Origin: Balneolaceae bacterium
GTDB lineage: Bacteria > Bacteroidota > Rhodothermia > Balneolales > Balneolaceae
Assembly: GCA_007123985.1 (NCBI GenBank)
Contig: SLGA01000012.1
Coordinates: 1 to 12,926 of the forward strand
Length of the DNA stretch: 12,926 nt
Reading direction: 5' to 3'
The notes beneath the pieces were generated by a model. That model worked only from the letters and a program-made list of their open reading frames with translations, had not been told where the DNA came from and ran no database searches. This document shows, one piece after another, positions 7,086-12,926 of the stretch (positions within the stretch are counted from its first letter, which is position 1; every line of letters starts with the position of its first letter). Position numbers and translations under genes: made by a program.

Positions 7086-8471
7086 ATGAACTATCTTTTT
7101 TATACATGCATTTTTCTATTTTTTGCACTTTCCAGTAATCTCTATGCACAGCACTCAGAGCTTCAGGACTTTGGCAGTTCATCACTTGGTATCTTCTCAA
7201 CATTGGGAGCATCACCGTCACCCATGATTTATGGTAGAAGTGACGCAATGGGATCGCTGGAATTTGCCATACGCGACTCTGTTCGTGATGTCTTTATCAA
7301 TCCTGCCGCTTACTATTCAAAGCAGGGAGTTTTTTTCAATCCTTCAATTACCCGCCAAACAACAGAGCAAGAAATTCCATTTGGCACTATTGAAACACCA
7401 ATTTCAAGCAGATTAACATCATCTTCAGGCACGTTTCCTATAGCTGTCTTTTATGATTATGTAAATCTGCATATCGGTGTACTAACAGGCTTTATGAATT
7501 ATAGTAGAAGTGAAAATCGTCGTTTAGAGCCTCCAGAAATCGATTTTTCACTCAATCAAACAAATGAAATTGAAGTATCCGATTTTCCATTGATGCTCAT
7601 TACCGGATACAAATTATCGGATAGGGTGAGAATCGGCGCTTCCTACAAACTGCTTTCATTTGAAAGAAAGAGCACATTTATCAACAGAGTAAATCAGATT
7701 GAATCAGAAGAAAACTACGATCACAAAACTCAATACCTCAGAGTTGGGACTGTAATAAATCTTTGGAGTGGAGAATCACGAATTTCTGGAGGTATTTACA
7801 CGCAGCGATATGATTCTCGATGGTCAGATTCAGCCGGGAACTTTTGGGAAAAAACAGATGGCTACATATTCAGAACAGATCATCTGCAGCCAATTACCAA
7901 CTCATTTTCATTAGCAGCCAAGTTTAGCTTCGAAAATCGGGAATTTACAAGCAGAACTTCGCAAAATATTTATACTGATTATGATGAATCCCTTCAAGTT
8001 GTTCAGTTTGGTGTTGGCTTACGCAGAGAATCAAATACATCCGAAATGGGTATTGAAGTTGTTTACAATCCAATAAACTATAATCTGTATAGCGTTGAAG
8101 ATTTTCAAGATCCTGTTGGTTCTGCAGTTTATCGACAAGAAATACGTGAGAATCTACTGCGGTTGAGAGGTGGATTTGATTGGTTACTTGTATCAACATT
8201 ACGGCTCCAGGGAGGACTCTCTTATACAATCAATTCTGAGAGAACCCTGTTTGAGGAATATATCACAGAAATTCCCGGCAGTGACTTTTTCAATCAAAAC
8301 AGCCGTAACGAAATAATATCTGATATTGGTAATCGCATACTGCTTACTAGCGGATTAACTTATTCTATTGGTAATTTCGCTTTTCAGTACAGCATAAATT
8401 CACGATTTCAGTCATCACAATTTGATCAGAAAAGGATCATCAATAGAATAAATATTCACTACCAATTCTGA
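7086..8471 (+). CDS. Putative outer-membrane beta-barrel protein (OmpP1/FadL- or PorV-like)
   Basis: This 461-residue exported protein has a signal peptide: a short N-region, a hydrophobic core (about 3-17) and a likely cleavage after LYA at residue 21. The mature start includes YGRSDAMGSLEFAIRDSVRDVFINPAAY (from 49), which resembles the MG...A..D...NPA pattern at the N-terminus of FadL/OmpP1- and PorV-type barrels. The rest is rich in alternating polar and hydrophobic strands with aromatic ends, and it finishes with a terminal Phe after NIHYQF, as expected for a BAM-inserted barrel. The substrate or function is not recognisable. The neighbours are an SDR-fold gene (33 bp upstream) and yjbQ (6 bp downstream), so it is probably co-transcribed with them, although these have no obvious envelope role. 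The family call is moderate; exported barrel-like character is fairly sure. Confidence 0.75.
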   Translation: MNYLFYTCIFLFFALSSNLYAQHSELQDFGSSSLGIFSTLGASPSPMIYGRSDAMGSLEFAIRDSVRDVFINPAAYYSKQGVFFNPSITRQTTEQEIPFGTIETPISSRLTSSSGTFPIAVFYDYVNLHIGVLTGFMNYSRSENRRLEPPEIDFSLNQTNEIEVSDFPLMLITGYKLSDRVRIGASYKLLSFERKSTFINRVNQIESEENYDHKTQYLRVGTVINLWSGESRISGGIYTQRYDSRWSDSAGNFWEKTDGYIFRTDHLQPITNSFSLAAKFSFENREFTSRTSQNIYTDYDESLQVVQFGVGLRRESNTSEMGIEVVYNPINYNLYSVEDFQDPVGSAVYRQEIRENLLRLRGGFDWLLVSTLRLQGGLSYTINSERTLFEEYITEIPGSDFFNQNSRNEIISDIGNRILLTSGLTYSIGNFAFQYSINSRFQSSQFDQKRIINRINIHYQF

Positions 8472-8477
8472 ATACTA

Positions 8478-8900
8478 ATGAACTGGATACAAAAAGAGAT
8501 AACCATTCACTCTAAACCGCGTGGCTTCCATCTAATTACCGAAGAAATTTTGAAGAATATTCCTGAGATTTCTTCCCTGAAAATGGGTATTGCCCATATT
8601 TTCATTAAACATACAAGTGCCGGTTTAACCATCAACGAGAACGCTGATCCCTCCGTACGACGCGACTTTGAATCTCATTTCAACCGAATGGTTCCTGAAG
8701 ATTCCTCCCTATTTGAACATACACTTGAGGGTACAGATGATATGACCTCCCATCTGAAAAGTTCACTTCTTGGTCAGTCCATTACCATACCTATAACGAA
8801 CGGCAGATTTAATTTCGGAACCTGGCAAGGAATTTATCTGTGTGAACACAGGAATTTTGGTGGCAGAAGAAAACTGGTTATCACTGTTTATGGTGCCTGA
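8478..8900 (+). CDS. yjbQ: YjbQ/UPF0047 family protein
   Basis: This 140-residue protein of the YjbQ (UPF0047) family shows the signature HTSAGLTINENADPSVRRD (45-63), HTLEGTDDMTSHLKSSLLGQ (81-100), IPITNGRFNFGTWQGIYLCEHR (104-125) and a short C-terminal strand. The conserved His45, His81, His92 and His124 are likely metal or active-site ligands. Members complement thiamine-phosphate synthase mutants weakly, which gave rise to the name secondary thiamine-phosphate synthase, but the physiological reaction is unsettled. The length is normal. The gene begins 6 bp after the outer-membrane protein stop, and adenosine deaminase starts 39 bp downstream, so co-transcription is likely. No thiamine genes are nearby, so the context gives no support for a thiamine role. 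Confidence 0.95.
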   Translation: MNWIQKEITIHSKPRGFHLITEEILKNIPEISSLKMGIAHIFIKHTSAGLTINENADPSVRRDFESHFNRMVPEDSSLFEHTLEGTDDMTSHLKSSLLGQSITIPITNGRFNFGTWQGIYLCEHRNFGGRRKLVITVYGA

Positions 8901-8939
8901 TAATGCCTACATTCTATTTCAAATTACCTTCAAAGTACT

Positions 8940-9938
8940 ATGGCACCAAATTTTAAAGACTTACCAAAAATAGAACTCCACCTGCATCTCGATTGCTCGC
9001 TGAGTTATGAGGTTGTAAAACAGCTGGATCCTGATATTACTGAATCTGAGTTTAATGAAGAATTCATTGCTCCGTTAGGCTGTACAGGGCTTTCGGATTA
9101 TATTGAAAGAGCTAGTCGCGGAATTGAACTTATGCAAACAAAAGAACAGCTTCGGCTGGTTACACTCGATCTTTTCAGGCAGTTAAAAGATGATAACGTG
9201 GTCTATGCAGAAATTCGGTTTGCCCCGCTACTTCATATTCAAATGGGCTTATCTCCCCACGAAGTTGTAGAAACGGTCAATAACGCCGCTGAAGAGGGAA
9301 TCGAAAAGACAGGAATTGAAGCTTCCATTATACTGTGTACGCTACGGCACTATTCCGAAGAGCAAAGTATGGAGACAGTTCAATTAGTTGACTCATTTTA
9401 CGGCACGCTTGTTTGCGGATTTGATATAGCCGCTGATGAAGCAGGTTTCCCCGTCGATAATCATCTAAAAGCATTTCAGTTTGCTAAAGATAGGGCTATA
9501 AATTGCACCGCACATGCCGGTGAAGCAAAAGGAGCTGAAAGTGTGTGGGAAACAATACAGCATTTTGGACCGTCCAGAATTGGCCATGGAGTGCGAAGTG
9601 CAGAAGACCCTTCTTTAATAGAGTACATCCAAAAACATGACATTCATCTCGAAATATGCCCTACAAGTAATATTTTGACAAAAGTTTTCCAAAAAATTGA
9701 GGATCATAATATCGACAGTCTTTTTAACAAAAATGTCTCTCTGAGTGTAAATACGGATGGAAGAACCATTTCTAATGTAACTCTTGAAGATGAATACTTA
9801 ACATTAAACAGAGTTTTCAGCTGGAATTACACGCATTTCAAAAAGTGCACTTTTGAAGCTTTAAAACACGCATTTACAACAAATGCAAAAAAGGAAATTA
9901 TCCGACAACGATTAAATGATAGTTATAAAGATTTATAA
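8940..9938 (+). CDS. add: Adenosine deaminase
   Basis: This 332-residue cytoplasmic zinc enzyme is predicted to deaminate adenosine or deoxyadenosine to inosine in purine salvage. The zinc ligands are His14 and His16 (ELHLHLD), His192 (TAHAGE) and Asp273 (NTDGR); the catalytic Glu is Glu195 and the active-site His is His216 in RIGHG. CPTSN (240-244) is also present. Two deviations from the mammalian pattern are seen: Cys19 follows HLHLD where Gly is usual, and NTDGR replaces NTDDP, so the second Asp is Gly274. Both look like features of a Bacteroidota-type branch and not inactivation, since all metal and general-base residues remain. The enzyme could act on a related substrate, so adenosine is the likely but not certain one. 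It is the last gene of the rightward run. Confidence 0.94.
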   Translation: MAPNFKDLPKIELHLHLDCSLSYEVVKQLDPDITESEFNEEFIAPLGCTGLSDYIERASRGIELMQTKEQLRLVTLDLFRQLKDDNVVYAEIRFAPLLHIQMGLSPHEVVETVNNAAEEGIEKTGIEASIILCTLRHYSEEQSMETVQLVDSFYGTLVCGFDIAADEAGFPVDNHLKAFQFAKDRAINCTAHAGEAKGAESVWETIQHFGPSRIGHGVRSAEDPSLIEYIQKHDIHLEICPTSNILTKVFQKIEDHNIDSLFNKNVSLSVNTDGRTISNVTLEDEYLTLNRVFSWNYTHFKKCTFEALKHAFTTNAKKEIIRQRLNDSYKDL

Positions 9939-9990
9939 AATATTGCTTTGAGAACTTTAGATAATAAATTAAATTTATTTAATAAATACG

Positions 9991-10067
9991 TTGATTTTCA
10001 GGCAGGCCTGCCTATACTGCAACAATGGCAAAAAGGTATTGATTCAAGTTAAAGCCTTGATTATACT
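9991..10067 (+). promoter_or_regulatory. Two tandem sigma70-like promoter units upstream of the histidine kinase gene
   Basis: The same hexamer pair occurs twice in this 210-bp gap. TTGATT (9991-9996) and TATACT (10013-10018) are separated by 16 bp; TTGATT (10039-10044) and TATACT (10062-10067) are separated by 17 bp. Both -10-like copies continue as TATACTGCAA. The spacer of the first unit is almost filled by a perfect 14-bp palindrome, AGGCAGGCCTGCCT (10000-10013), a possible operator. The second would give a leader of roughly 75 nt before the GTG at 10149. Bacteroidota primary sigma factors often prefer a different consensus, so promoter identity is inferred. Confidence 0.45.
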
Positions 10068-10148
10068 GCAAATCAAAAAGCGATATTTAGCAAAAACGAA
10101 TAGAAGTAAGTTGAATAAGCCTGTGAGCTGAAATTAATCAGAATCAAA

Positions 10149-11810
10149 GTGCAAAATAAACAGAGTGGGAATTCTGAATTTAATGACCTGAGCTATAAAA
10201 ACATTATAGATGGTGCGGATATCGGGACTTGGGTATGGAATTTTCAAACGAACAAAATTACTTATAATGAGAAGTGGGCGTCCATTCTTGGCTATACCCT
10301 AAATGAACTTAAGCCTCTGAATACAGACACCTGGAAAAAATTAGCTCACCCTGATGATGTTGAAAAAGTTATATCCAGCCTGAACAATTATCTTGACGGT
10401 AAGAGCGAATATTATGAATGCCGCTTCAGAATGAAACACAAAGAGGGACATTGGCTTTGGATTCTTGATAAGGGGAAAATAATTACAGACGAGAACAATG
10501 GTGAGGCTAAAATAATGACGGGGATGCACTTAGACGTTACAGAAAAAATGCAGCTTCAGGAGGATGTGATGAAGCAGACTGCATTTCAAAAACTGTTGCT
10601 AAAGATTGCCAGTACCTACATCAATGTGAATCTCGATGAAGTAGATTCAATTATTCAGCAATCACTAAAAGAGATGGCTGAATTTGTACATGCTGATCGT
10701 GCCTACATCTTCAGTTACGACTTTCAAAGCTCTTCAACGTCCAACACCTTCGAGTGGTGTGCTGAAGGAATATCACCGGAAATTGACAATCTGCAACTTC
10801 TCTCGATGGATAGTGTTCCTCACTGGGTCAGTAAGCATTTACGAGGACAACCGTTATACATACCGGATGTAAATGCTTTACCGGATGACGGACCTCTTGG
10901 GTTGCGTGCCATTTTAGAACCTCAGGGCATCCAAAGCCTCATTACCATACCCATGATTCATGAAGATGATCTGCTCGGATTTGTAGGGTTTGATTTTGTA
11001 AGAGATCCATACGAATTATCAGAAAAAGAGATTACGTTGCTCACTCTCTTTTCTAATATGCTCGTCAACATTCAGGACAGAAAAAATAAAGACCTAAAAC
11101 TAAATTCTTTCTTGTCCATCACTCAAAATCAAAACGAAAAGCTGAAACATTTTGCGCATATTCTGTCACATAATATCAGATCCCATTCCTCAAATATTTC
11201 GATGATTCTGGCACTAATTTCTGATGAGTATCCTGAATTGCACGAATTTCAGCTAATCAGATTATTAAATACAGCGTCCGACAAACTTTCTGAAACCATT
11301 CGACATTTAAATAAAGTTATACTCATTAATACTTCTTCGCCGGAGAAATTAACAAGCCTTAATTTACACGACATAATTGAGCATACCATTCGAACTCTTT
11401 CATACATGGCAAAAAATGAAGGGGTTACAATCGAAAATAATGTACCTTCTGATACAATTGTAAAAGGTGTGGAATCTTATTTAGACAGTATTTTAATGAA
11501 TTTGATAACCAATGGTATCAAATACTGTTCGGATGAACGTGAAAGTTATGTAACTCTATACATCGAAGAAGTAAATAATCACTTAGTTATTTGCGTAGAG
11601 GATAACGGACTTGGAATAAATCTTGAAAAAAACAGAGACAAAATTTTCGGTATGTACAAAACTTTTCACGAACATCCGGATTCGAGGGGAATTGGATTAT
11701 TCATTACTAAAAATCAGATAGAGGCAATGGGTGGAAAAATTGAAGTAGAAAGTGAAGTTGGCAAAGGCTCAATCTTTAAAATTTATTTACCACATGATGA
11801 ATACAAGTAA
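10149..11810 (+). CDS. Soluble PAS-GAF sensor histidine kinase
   Basis: This 553-residue cytoplasmic kinase has no membrane segments or signal peptide. A PAS domain with a PAC-type end (about 16-135: TWVWNFQTNKITYNEKW, HPDD, then GMHLDVTEK) is followed by a GAF domain (about 150-310) and a kinase core. The likely phosphoacceptor is His341 in ILSHNIRSHSSNI, an H-box with Asn instead of the usual Glu/Asp after His, common in Bacteroidota kinases. The ATPase domain has the N-box NLITNGIKY (451-459), the G1 box DNGLGI (485-490), Phe500 and the G2 box GIGL (514-517). The start is GTG 10149; an in-frame stop lies 31-33 bp upstream (10116-10118), no Shine-Dalgarno is visible, and the next Met is residue 95, inside PAS. 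The response regulator gene overlaps its 3' end, so the two form a two-component pair. The signal sensed is unknown. Confidence 0.92.
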   Translation: MQNKQSGNSEFNDLSYKNIIDGADIGTWVWNFQTNKITYNEKWASILGYTLNELKPLNTDTWKKLAHPDDVEKVISSLNNYLDGKSEYYECRFRMKHKEGHWLWILDKGKIITDENNGEAKIMTGMHLDVTEKMQLQEDVMKQTAFQKLLLKIASTYINVNLDEVDSIIQQSLKEMAEFVHADRAYIFSYDFQSSSTSNTFEWCAEGISPEIDNLQLLSMDSVPHWVSKHLRGQPLYIPDVNALPDDGPLGLRAILEPQGIQSLITIPMIHEDDLLGFVGFDFVRDPYELSEKEITLLTLFSNMLVNIQDRKNKDLKLNSFLSITQNQNEKLKHFAHILSHNIRSHSSNISMILALISDEYPELHEFQLIRLLNTASDKLSETIRHLNKVILINTSSPEKLTSLNLHDIIEHTIRTLSYMAKNEGVTIENNVPSDTIVKGVESYLDSILMNLITNGIKYCSDERESYVTLYIEEVNNHLVICVEDNGLGINLEKNRDKIFGMYKTFHEHPDSRGIGLFITKNQIEAMGGKIEVESEVGKGSIFKIYLPHDEYK

Positions 11811-12198
11811 GACATGCATTATTGATGATGATGAAATCTTTGTAATTGTTGCAAAGAAAATCATGAAAGTAGCGGGCTTTTCGGAAGAGGTTACAAATTT
11901 TAAAAACGGCAAAGATGCCATCGATTTTTTTCGGGAAAATATAACCAATGCTACCATCATACCAGATATGGTTTTTCTTGATCTGAATATGCCGCTAATG
12001 GACGGTTGGGATTTTTTAGATGCCCTGGATCAACTGGACCTGCCCAAAAAAGTGAAGGTTTTTATTTTCACATCTTCCATAGATCCCAAAGATGAGAAAC
12101 GCTCTCAAGATTATTCAATAGTAGAAAGATTTATTGAAAAACCGCTAACCATGCAAAAGCTAAAGCTGATTTCGGAATCTGAAGAAACTGAAAGTTAG
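11794..12198 (+). CDS. Single-domain response regulator (receiver only)
   Basis: This 134-residue receiver domain has no output domain and is the predicted phosphorylation partner of the histidine kinase encoded just before it. The key residues are visible: acidic pocket IDDDE (Asp11-13), phosphoacceptor Asp63 in FLDLNMP, Ser94/Thr93 in IFTSSID and Lys116 in EKP. The FTSSIDPKDE and SQDY pattern resembles Rcp1-type receivers that pair with PAS/GAF or phytochrome-like kinases. The ATG at 11794 (or the adjacent 11797) gives the natural receiver N-terminus, while a longer in-frame ATG at 11752 adds 14 residues encoded entirely inside the kinase gene and is unlikely. The 17-bp overlap with the kinase stop suggests translational coupling. 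It probably works as a phosphorelay shuttle or by protein contact. Its stop lies 7 bp from that of the convergent DUF2179 gene. Confidence 0.93.
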   Translation: MMNTSKTCIIDDDEIFVIVAKKIMKVAGFSEEVTNFKNGKDAIDFFRENITNATIIPDMVFLDLNMPLMDGWDFLDALDQLDLPKKVKVFIFTSSIDPKDEKRSQDYSIVERFIEKPLTMQKLKLISESEETES

Positions 12199-12205
12199 AT
12201 CAAAC

Positions 12206-12787
12206 CTAAATTCCCTTCTTCAATTTTAGCATTTTTGACATGAAATCCTGTGGGATGGGATGTGACAACTCATTCGACTGAGCAGCGTGTTTTACATCTT
12301 CAACGGTGTAAAATGCATTTGGTGCATATTCATCGATAATATCTGCAAGATCCTGCCAGCGTTTTCTTTTCGCAACTGAAAATATCACCTTAACAGGGCC
12401 ATATTTCCCCATACCATCAACTTCGGTTACTCTGAAGTCTGCTTCTTTCAGCTTTTTTGAAAGCTCTTCACTCTCTTGCCCTACAATAATTCGAAAAATC
12501 TGAATTCCCATTTTCATTTTCTCTTCAATATACATTCCAATATATGTACCTGTAGCAAAACCGGCTGCATAGGCTACATAATTGAACCAGTTATCCAGGT
12601 TCTGAAAAATTTGTGCTACTACAATAATCCAGATGAGAACCTCAACAAACCCCAATATGGTAGCCTTGCCTCGCAATCCTTTCGATACAAACATAATACG
12701 CAGCGTACCAATACTCACATCAAGAATCCGGGCAACGAAAATGAATACCGGAAGCCAGACAGCAGGAATAATATCAATTATTAACAT
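12206..12787 (-). CDS. DUF5698/DUF2179 membrane protein (UPF0316, YebE-like)
   Basis: The N-terminal half has three membrane segments (about 2-20, 43-63 and 68-88) with the conserved DVSIGTLRIMFVSKG stretch, matching DUF5698. The C-terminal half is a small soluble DUF2179 domain (about 105-168) with FRVTEVDGMGKYGPVKVIFSVAKRKR and a FYTVEDVK ending. UPF0316 members such as Bacillus YebE share this arrangement; function is unknown. ATG 12787 gives 193 residues. A TTG at 12793 in frame would add two residues and sits 7 bp from a good AAAAGGA (12801-12807), whereas the ATG is 13 bp away, so TTG may be used. The gene is monocistronic in this view, convergent with the response regulator and downstream of the tRNA-Ser terminator. 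Confidence 0.92.
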   Translation of the reverse strand: MLIIDIIPAVWLPVFIFVARILDVSIGTLRIMFVSKGLRGKATILGFVEVLIWIIVVAQIFQNLDNWFNYVAYAAGFATGTYIGMYIEEKMKMGIQIFRIIVGQESEELSKKLKEADFRVTEVDGMGKYGPVKVIFSVAKRKRWQDLADIIDEYAPNAFYTVEDVKHAAQSNELSHPIPQDFMSKMLKLKKGI

Positions 12788-12800
12788 GACCAAAAACCCA

Positions 12801-12807
12801 TCCTTTT
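12801..12807 (-). promoter_or_regulatory. Shine-Dalgarno candidate for the DUF2179 gene
   Basis: AAAAGGA on the minus strand is 7 bp upstream of a TTG (12793) and 13 bp upstream of the ATG (12787). Most other genes in the window lack a Shine-Dalgarno sequence, so this one is a useful hint that TTG could be the true start. Confidence 0.4.
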
Positions 12808-12825
12808 AATTGAATTAAAAATGAT

Positions 12826-12862
12826 AAAAAAAAAGCGTGATTTGAAGCCCAAATCACGCTTT
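12826..12862 (-). terminator. Intrinsic terminator of the tRNA-Ser gene
   Basis: Bases 12832-12844 (AAAGCGTGATTTG) pair perfectly with 12850-12862 (CAAATCACGCTTT), giving a 13-bp stem with a 5-nt loop. Read on the minus strand, the stem runs into nine T residues (12826-12834). It begins 3 bp after the tRNA 3' end, exactly where a rho-independent terminator for the tRNA transcript is expected. It also shields the downstream DUF2179 gene from read-through. Confidence 0.9.
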
Positions 12863-12865
12863 AAG

Positions 12866-12926
12866 CGGAGAGAGAGGGATTCGAACCCTCGATACCCTTT
12901 TGGGGGTATACTCCCTTAGCAGGGGA
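12866..12926 (-). tRNA. tRNA-Ser(GCU), 5' part cut by the window end
   Basis: Read on the minus strand, the visible 61 nt include the anticodon loop CTGCTAA (anticodon GCT, plus-strand 12918-12920) with a GGGAG 3' stem, a long variable arm typical of class II tRNAs (about 12891-12910), a T arm with GGTTCGAATCC (12874-12890), the acceptor strand TCTCTCC (12867-12873) and discriminator G (12866). CCA is not encoded. The 5' acceptor strand and D arm lie outside the window. A GCU anticodon with a long variable arm identifies serine, decoding AGC and AGU. Confidence 0.95.

Noticed and set aside
9961..10076. Remnant of an insertion sequence or MITE in the gap before the kinase gene
   Set aside because: Palindromes and short repeats exist, but there are no matching terminal inverted repeats with target duplication and no transposase fragment. 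Tandem promoter-like units explain the repeats better.
11752..11793. Longer start of the response regulator gene
   Set aside because: The extra 14 residues are encoded within the kinase's last conserved ATPase strand and do not match any receiver N-terminus. ATG 11794 or 11797 gives the normal start.
12826..12926. Prophage or island attachment site at the tRNA-Ser 3' end
   Set aside because: No integrase gene or repeated copy of the tRNA 3' end is seen in the window, and the tRNA is followed directly by its own terminator and a housekeeping-type gene.

Overview
The window looks like an ordinary chromosomal stretch from a low-to-moderate GC Gram-negative bacterium of the Bacteroidota/Balneolota type. 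I infer this from a putative outer-membrane beta-barrel protein with a signal peptide, a histidine kinase with the SHNIR-type H-box common in that group, a paired single-domain response regulator, weak or absent Shine-Dalgarno sequences, and the style of the TypA, adenosine deaminase and DUF3307/SatD proteins. Genus cannot be fixed from the sequence alone.

Layout. Bases 2-97 hold the C-terminal tail of a plus-strand gene. A minus-strand block follows (about 4854 down to 102), transcribed in the order typA (ribosome-associated GTPase), a class II-type DNA photolyase, satD-like (N-terminal domain plus C-terminal helix-turn-helix) and a DUF3307 membrane protein whose start overlaps the satD-like gene. 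Between the photolyase and the satD-like gene sits a strikingly regular array: three copies of a 5-10-5 inverted repeat, TATCG-N10-CGATA, at an exact 29-bp period (1436-1513). A 386-bp divergent intergenic region separates typA from a plus-strand run: a nitrilase-superfamily amidohydrolase, an SDR-fold protein lacking the catalytic Tyr and Lys, a putative outer-membrane barrel, YjbQ, and adenosine deaminase. Gaps in this run are only 6-57 bp, so it may be one operon. After a 210-bp gap carrying two near-identical promoter-like units come a soluble PAS-GAF histidine kinase and its overlapping receiver-only response regulator. A minus-strand DUF5698/DUF2179 membrane protein converges on these. 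The window ends inside a minus-strand tRNA-Ser(GCU) with a strong intrinsic terminator.

Working together. Most genes are housekeeping: stress translation (TypA), UV repair (photolyase), purine salvage (adenosine deaminase). The most interesting part is the satD-like/DUF3307 pair with its operator array. I propose that it is an autoregulated module in which a DNA-binding protein with a possible cyclase-like sensor domain works with a membrane protein carrying buried His/Asp residues. The proposed fold, the target of the array and the membrane activity are inference.
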